A DNA stretch of 24,581 nt from a bacterium (GTDB lineage Bacteria; Planctomycetota; J058; JAJDCP01): assembly GCA_030428695.1 (NCBI GenBank), contig JAUIEM010000112.1:1-24581 (forward strand), read 5' to 3'. The position numbers and the translations under genes were made by a program. Under the pieces are notes generated by a model. That model was given only the letters and a program-made list of their open reading frames with translations, searched no databases and was not told the DNA's origin. How positions within the stretch are numbered: the stretch's first letter is position 1; each line of letters opens with the position of its first letter. Shown piece by piece: positions 21,536 to 24,581 of this stretch.

Positions 21536-23854
21536 ATGCGAGACGAGACCTCGAGCGCGAACCCCGGCTTCGCCCTCGGCCAGCTCGCCCGGGCGCTGAA
21601 GACCGCGCGGGAACACCCCGACGCGTCCACCCGGGAGCGCGCGCGGGACCGGGCCGAGGCCTGGCTGCGCACCTTCACCGGCATGGTCTCGGGGCGCCTG
21701 CGGGTCGGCGACCGGCAGCCGCTCGACGGCGTGCCCGCGTGGGCGACGCCGCGGGTGCAGCGGGGCGGTTTCCCGACCGGAGAGCTGCTCGCGGGCGGGC
21801 CGCTGCTACCCTTCGAGCGCGCGCTGCTGGCGGAACGGGGGGAACGCCCCGCAGGCGGCGAGCGCCGGGCCCTCAACACCTGGTTCGCGAGCCCGGAGGG
21901 CCAGGCGCGCCTGAGCACCTGGCTGGCGAGCGGGGCCTACCGCGTGCGGGTGCCGGAGGAAGGCGCGCTGGCGGCGCTGTGCTGGCTCTTGTGCGCCGGC
22001 CGGGACGACGAGGCGGACGCGCTGCTGGCGGCGATCGAGCCCTGGTTCGACCGCCTGCGCTTCTATCCGCGGCCGGCCGACAGCGCGCTGCCGGACGGCG
22101 ACACGGTCGCACTGCAGGACGTCGCGACCACGCGGGAACAGCTCCGGGCCGTGCGGCAGAACACGCGCTTCGCGGCGATGCGCGAGGCCATCGAGGTGTG
22201 GGCGCCGCTGTACGACCGCTGCCTCGCGCTGTTCGCGCAGACCGTCGAGGGGCCGCATCCAGAGCTGGACGCGCGGCGCCCGGACGGCTCCTGCGCGATC
22301 CGCGGCGGCTGGCCCTGTCAGCGCTATCCCGCCGGCTGGGCGGAGCACGGCCGGGCGCTGCTCGCCGACTACGAGGCGGCCTGCCAGCGGCACCGGCGCT
22401 GCGGCCGGCAGCGCGATCCGCGCCGCTCCTTCGCCATCCTGCGGGCGGCGCTCGCGCGCTGCCTGGCCGATCCCGCGCAGCTGACCGGGCGGGAGGTCGG
22501 CCGCGTGCGGATGGTGCTCGCCTGCGCGGCCCGCAAGCGCGGCGTGCCGGGCTCCACGCGGCACGTGACCTACCGGGCGGACCAGGCGCGCCAGCTCTGG
22601 CACCTGCCGTCGGGAGAGGCCGCGCTGCTGCTCGCCGCCCGCCTCGACGGGCTCGACCCCGAGGCCGGGCTGGCGACGCCCGAGGCGCACTGCGGGCCGC
22701 TGGGCGCGGCCGATGGCGCGCCGGAGCACGCCTGGGGGGCAGGGCTTCCCGAGGGCCTGCAGCGCATCGTCCTGCGCAGCCTCGAGGCGGCGCCCGAGGA
22801 GCTGATCGCGTGGGGCGTGCTGTCGTCCGCGGAGCTCTTTGCCCAGGTGCTGCCCGAGCTCTCCGGCCGCGCCCTGGTCACCGGCACGGAGCCGAGCCTG
22901 CGCGGGCTGCTGCGGCAGCTGTACGGGGCCTTCCGGCGGCGACGCTCGCTGCTGCTGCTCCAGCTGCAGAGCCAGGTGCGCCTCGGGGAGCTGCCCTGGG
23001 TCGCGCCCTTCTGGGGGAACGAGGGCACCGCCGCCGCGCGGGAAGCCGCCCGGGCGCTGCTGGTGCAGGTCGTCGTGCTCGCCCTGCGCAGCTGGCCCCA
23101 GGCGCTGCTGCCCAACCCGCTCCTCACCGAGCTGCGCCCCCTCGCGCGGGCCGCCGGCCTCGAGCTCCCGCTGGTGCCCGAGCTCGCCGCGGACATCTTC
23201 CAGGGGGCCTTCGCCGGGCGGTTCCTCCGCGCCGCCCAGCACAGCGCGACCGTGCTCGAGGGGCGGCTGTACGCGCGCTACTACCAGCTCCCGGCCGAGG
23301 CGCTGCTCGGCCTCGACGACATCGCGCCCCTGCCCTGGGGCCCGCGGGCCTCGAAGGGCTTCACCGCGCTGTGCTACCAGCGCGCCGGGCTGGCGCCGCC
23401 GAAGCGGGGGCGCTTCCGCCCCGAGGTCGGCGGGGCGGTGATCGAGCAGGCGCAGATCCTGACCACCCACAACCTCGCGGCGCTGTGGGAGGCGCTCGCG
23501 CTCGGCGAGGCGCTCGACCCCGCGGCCCTCGCCCGGCGCTGCCTGGAGTGGATCGCCGCCACGCTCGCTCCGCCCCGCCCGCGCCGCGCCCGGCTGCGCC
23601 GCATCAAGAACGCCGCCTACGCCTGGCGCCAGATGGTGTTCTTCCTGTCGTGGCTCGAGCACCCGCTTCAGGAGGCCTTCGCCGAGACCGCGCGCGGCCT
23701 GGTCGAGGAGCGGGAACCGGCCCTCGCCGCGCGCCTCGAGCCGGCCTTCGTCGGTCTCGACCAGGCCGTGGCCGGGGAGGTCCCGCAGGGGGCCGGCCGG
23801 CCCTTCCTCGGCTGGACGACGACGGGGAAGCACTGGTTGCTCGACGTCCCCTGA
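21536..23854 (+). CDS. Large unrecognised helical protein next to the helicase-nuclease
   Basis: A 772-residue predicted soluble, almost entirely helical protein. The N-terminal part (NPGFALGQLARALKTAREHP, then AEAWLRTFTGMVSGRLRVGD and PAWATPRVQRGGFPTGELLA) looks like a conserved family signature, not a chance ORF. Cysteine-rich spots occur around CAIRGGWPCQRYP and CQRHRRCGRQ. There is no Walker motif, nuclease motif, signal peptide or clear transmembrane helix. ATG 21536 is chosen because GGGGGA/GGAAG precedes it; the in-frame extension to 21359 would run through the repeat element. I have an impression that similar uncharacterised proteins exist in actinobacteria and cyanobacteria, but cannot name a domain. 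The gap to the helicase holds the repeat doublet, so cotranscription is uncertain. A role with the helicase is only suggested by position. Confidence 0.75.
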   Translation: MRDETSSANPGFALGQLARALKTAREHPDASTRERARDRAEAWLRTFTGMVSGRLRVGDRQPLDGVPAWATPRVQRGGFPTGELLAGGPLLPFERALLAERGERPAGGERRALNTWFASPEGQARLSTWLASGAYRVRVPEEGALAALCWLLCAGRDDEADALLAAIEPWFDRLRFYPRPADSALPDGDTVALQDVATTREQLRAVRQNTRFAAMREAIEVWAPLYDRCLALFAQTVEGPHPELDARRPDGSCAIRGGWPCQRYPAGWAEHGRALLADYEAACQRHRRCGRQRDPRRSFAILRAALARCLADPAQLTGREVGRVRMVLACAARKRGVPGSTRHVTYRADQARQLWHLPSGEAALLLAARLDGLDPEAGLATPEAHCGPLGAADGAPEHAWGAGLPEGLQRIVLRSLEAAPEELIAWGVLSSAELFAQVLPELSGRALVTGTEPSLRGLLRQLYGAFRRRRSLLLLQLQSQVRLGELPWVAPFWGNEGTAAAREAARALLVQVVVLALRSWPQALLPNPLLTELRPLARAAGLELPLVPELAADIFQGAFAGRFLRAAQHSATVLEGRLYARYYQLPAEALLGLDDIAPLPWGPRASKGFTALCYQRAGLAPPKRGRFRPEVGGAVIEQAQILTTHNLAALWEALALGEALDPAALARRCLEWIAATLAPPRPRRARLRRIKNAAYAWRQMVFFLSWLEHPLQEAFAETARGLVEEREPALAARLEPAFVGLDQAVAGEVPQGAGRPFLGWTTTGKHWLLDVP

Positions 23855-23858
23855 CGGT

Positions 23859-23907
23859 TTGTAACTTCTTCCCCCCGCGGCCTTGTACTTTCTTCACGGA
23901 AGTTCCG
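23859..23907 (+). promoter_or_regulatory. Direct repeats and palindrome upstream of the hemolysin-like gene
   Basis: TTGTAACTTCTTC (23859-23871) and TTGTACTTTCTTC (23883-23895) match at 11 of 13 positions with a 24-bp period. They are followed by the perfect palindrome CGGAAGTTCCG (23897-23907). The AT-richer stretch lies in the 127-bp gap before the hemolysin-like gene and is the likely promoter/operator. Confidence 0.4.
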
Positions 23908-23981
23908 CGAAGCCCCTGATCATGCGGCTTCCCGGATTGGCCCTCCGCTTGCTTCCCCCTCCTGAGGAAGGAGGAACGCGG

Positions 23982-24542
23982 ATGCTCACATTCACCGTCA
24001 CCGACCGCGGCCAGCCCCTGTACGACGAAGCGCTGCGCTTCGCGCAGGAACGCTACCGCCGCACCCATCAGGCCGCCCTGGACAGCGTCGCCCCACGGCT
24101 GCTGGTCGCGCACCAGAGCGGGCGGCTGCGCGGCTGCCTCGGGCTGACCTGCGCGGCCTCCGCGCCGCTGCTCGCCGAGCGTTACCTCGACGCCGGGCTC
24201 GAGGCGACCATCGCCGCCCGCACGGGCTGCCAGCCGCTGCGCCGCGCGATCGTCGAGATCGGCAGCCTGGCCGCGACAAGCGCCCGGGTCGCCCTCGCCC
24301 TCTTGCAGGCGGCGCCGGCGGCGCTGCAGGACGGCTACCGCTACGCCCTGGTCACCGCGACCCGCCTCGTGCGCCGGCTGATGCGGCGGGCGGGGATGGT
24401 CCCGCTGACCCTCGGCCCCGCCCGCAAGGAAGCCCTGCCCGCCGGCCAGCAGCAGGCCTGGGGACGGTACTACGAGGCCGACCCCCAGGTGATGCTGCTC
24501 GATCTCCACCCCATCGCCGGAGGACTCTCCCATGCTGCGTGA
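23982..24542 (+). CDS. Thermostable hemolysin-family protein
   Basis: A 186-residue protein matching the thermostable hemolysin family (T_hemolysin, GNAT-like fold). Visible features are APRLLVAHQSGRLRGCLGLT, FLEQYLD-like LLAERYLDAGLEATIAARTG, the signature RRAIVEIGSLAATS, the YALVTATRLVRRLMRRAGMV region, and the terminal GRYYEADPQVMLLDL. Despite the name, most members are not shown to lyse cells. They commonly sit before an AMP-binding (acyl-CoA ligase-like) gene, which suggests an acyl-transfer role (from memory and inference). ATG 23982 is preferred over the upstream in-frame start at 23883 because GAAGGAGG lies about 6 bases before it and the family N-terminus begins there. Its end overlaps the next start by 11 bp, so the two are translationally coupled. 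Confidence 0.85.
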   Translation: MLTFTVTDRGQPLYDEALRFAQERYRRTHQAALDSVAPRLLVAHQSGRLRGCLGLTCAASAPLLAERYLDAGLEATIAARTGCQPLRRAIVEIGSLAATSARVALALLQAAPAALQDGYRYALVTATRLVRRLMRRAGMVPLTLGPARKEALPAGQQQAWGRYYEADPQVMLLDLHPIAGGLSHAA

Positions 24543-24581
24543 CACCGTCGGATTCTTCCGCCGCGTCGCCCGCCAGGCCTG
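24532..24581 (+). CDS. Start of the next gene (cut by the window edge)
   Basis: ATG 24532 begins MLRDTVGFFRRVARQA and runs off the end. It overlaps the hemolysin-like gene by 11 bp, with CGGAGGA about 7 bases upstream. Because thermostable-hemolysin genes are often followed by AMP-dependent synthetase genes, that is the best guess, but 16 residues are too few to identify it. Confidence 0.55.
   Translation, partial: MLRDTVGFFRRVARQA

Overview
The window is very GC-rich (by eye around 70% G+C) and gene-dense, with strong codon bias and GTG/TTG starts. It holds a good sigma-54 promoter, MJ0042-like zinc ribbons and TPR tails fused to enzymes. Together these suggest a large-genome environmental bacterium, perhaps a myxobacterium or relative (Myxococcota). 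That placement is an inference from style; there is no rRNA or phylogenetic marker to settle it.

Layout. 1-5.5 kb: a partial leftward ORF at the edge; an AraC-type regulator (+); a leftward pair made of a MoxR-like AAA+ ATPase and an aldo/keto reductase; then a rightward pair made of a saccharopine-dehydrogenase-like oxidoreductase and DAHP synthase (aroF). 5.5-7.1 kb: an exported protein whose signal peptide looks frameshifted, converging on an unrecognised lower-GC gene. 7.3-9.5 kb: a HAD phosphatase and a rhomboid protease. 9.6-13.4 kb: a membrane-anchored repeat-type protein (-), diverging from a GntR-C45 acyltransferase operon (+), with a small acidic protein (-) converging on that operon. 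13.5-15.6 kb: a ribbon-helix-helix protein behind a sigma-54 promoter, then glucose-6-phosphate isomerase (pgi). 15.7-23.9 kb: a 1878-residue protein with five zinc ribbons, DUF4011, SF1 helicase, nuclease and DUF3320-like regions, followed by an unrecognised 772-residue protein. 24.0 kb to the end: a thermostable-hemolysin-family protein overlapping the start of the next gene.

How the genes work together. Most are housekeeping or accessory metabolism (aroF, pgi, reductases). The strongest candidate for an undescribed system is the helicase-nuclease, whose core matches single-gene antiphage proteins but carries an N-terminal zinc-ribbon array. It lies beside an unknown large gene, with a dispersed inverted-repeat element between them. 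The second unit of interest is the GntR regulator: a perfect 17-bp palindrome sits in its own putative promoter, its mRNA may be leaderless, and it is translationally coupled to an Ntn-type C45 acyltransferase with a TPR tail. The divergent neighbour has its Shine-Dalgarno inside a perfect 11-bp hairpin. I see no tRNA, rRNA, CRISPR array, IS element or phage genes.
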